From contig JAQBZV010000067.1 in assembly GCA_027728145.1 (NCBI GenBank), positions 1 through 5,638 on the forward strand: DNA of 5,638 nt, in the 5' to 3' direction. Made by a program: the position numbers and the translations under genes. Source of the stretch: Actinomycetota bacterium. Lineage in GTDB: Bacteria; Actinomycetota; Actinomycetes; Actinomycetales; Microbacteriaceae. The notes under the pieces were generated by a model, which was given only the letters and a program-made list of their open reading frames with translations, had not been told where the DNA came from and searched no databases. This document shows positions 5,063 to 5,638 of this stretch, piece by piece; the first letter of the stretch is position 1, and each line of letters starts with the position of its first letter.

Positions 5063-5638
5063 TTCTCGTCCCGTTTCGCAAGGGTCCCCAGCATCTCGTT
5101 GTAGGCGGTCAGTTCTCGGTCACCATCGCGGTCAGCGGCGCGATCGCGCCTCTTGTTCTTCCGATCATCGCTCTTGCTCCACGACCAGGTGACCACGATG
5201 GCCAACAGCAAGGTGGGGATTTCCCCGAGGCCCCACGCAAGCTCGCCGCCTTGCTGTTGATCACTCAGCGGATCAAGACCCCACTCGCGCCCCATCGCTC
5301 CATACCACTCGGGGGCCAGCAGCCCCGTGCCATAGATCAGCCCGATACCAAAGAAAGCGTGGAAGGCCATGGTGGCCAACACAATGATGAGGCGCAGAGG
5401 ATAGGGCGGGTCGTGAGGAGAGGGGTCCACGCCGACCAGTGATTGTGCGAAAAGGTATCCGGTGAACAGGAAGTGCAGAATCATCCACTGGTGACCCAGG
5501 TGTTCCTGCAGTGCCCATTCAAAGAGCGGCGAGTAGTAGAACACGATGAGCGATATCGCAAAGATGACAGCCGCAACCAGCGGGTGCCCAAGAATCGCCA
5601 GGTATCGGGAATGAACGGCCGTAAGAATCCATTCCCTG
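5047..5638 (-). CDS. ctaG: Cytochrome c oxidase assembly protein, CtaG (Caa3_CtaG) family, C-terminal part
   Basis: CtaG-type membrane proteins are needed to assemble active aa3/caa3 cytochrome oxidase, presumably by delivering copper. The last 196 residues are visible, and the reading frame stays open to the window edge, so the start lies outside. Apparent membrane segments of this fragment are near 19-38, 48-69, 81-103 and 133-154. Typical family blocks are HSRYL-GHP, YYSPLF, GHQWMILHFLFTGYLF, GVDPSP, FHAFFGIGL and QQQGGELAWGLGEIPTLL. A charged tail (about 155-196) follows, with WSKSDDRK, RRDRAADRDGD and LTAYNEML, which I associate with actinobacterial members. In many actinobacteria this domain is the second half of a CopD-CtaG fusion; whether that holds here cannot be seen. 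A GTG at 5544 is internal to the domain, not the start. The end overlaps the convergent membrane-protein gene by 14 bp. Confidence 0.9.
   Translation of the reverse strand, partial: REWILTAVHSRYLAILGHPLVAAVIFAISLIVFYYSPLFEWALQEHLGHQWMILHFLFTGYLFAQSLVGVDPSPHDPPYPLRLIIVLATMAFHAFFGIGLIYGTGLLAPEWYGAMGREWGLDPLSDQQQGGELAWGLGEIPTLLLAIVVTWSWSKSDDRKNKRRDRAADRDGDRELTAYNEMLGTLAKRDEKLSRG

Noticed and set aside
4963..5442. 159-codon plus-strand open frame over the ctaG-like gene
   Set aside because: It is in the shadow of two well-supported genes, shows no recognisable domain, and lies opposite the conserved CtaG blocks.

Overview
The window looks like chromosomal core DNA of a high-G+C actinobacterium, most likely a Microbacteriaceae member and possibly one with a small, streamlined genome. 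The reasons are a dCTP deaminase of the mycobacterial (dUMP-forming) type, a CtaG-type oxidase assembly protein with the typical actinobacterial charged tail, several GTG starts, TAnnnT-type -10 boxes with likely leaderless starts, a tRNA without an encoded CCA, and very tight gene packing. The family-level assignment is inference. No mobile element, CRISPR array, phage gene or sign of recent transfer was seen.

Left part (1-2077), isoprenoid/carotenoid supply. crtI (phytoene desaturase, cut by the left edge) and crtB (phytoene synthase) lie on the minus strand as a translationally coupled pair with an 8-bp overlap. idi (type I isopentenyl-diphosphate isomerase) is divergent from them on the plus strand. 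Idi balances IPP and DMAPP, CrtB joins two GGPP into phytoene, and CrtI desaturates phytoene towards lycopene. The GGPP synthase and the later carotenoid enzymes are not in the window.

Middle part (2050-4052), nucleotide and DNA metabolism. dcd (minus strand) ends inside the end of idi, a 28-bp convergent overlap. It is divergent from a plus-strand tRNA-Gly(CCC), whose 3' end lies one base from the stop codon of a convergent PIF1-type DNA helicase gene (minus strand).

Right part (4053-5638), cell envelope and respiration. Divergent from the helicase is a gene for an N-terminally anchored extracytoplasmic protein of unknown function. Its end overlaps by 14 bp, tail to tail, the end of a ctaG-like cytochrome c oxidase assembly gene whose 5' part lies beyond the right edge.

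No stretch over about 110 bp lacks a gene. The three divergent intergenic gaps carry a recurring CTAGGNTG word that contains TAGGNT, a plausible -10 box; this is the most interesting non-coding signal. I see no convincing new biological system; the one uncharacterised gene of interest is the membrane-anchored protein at 4113-5060.
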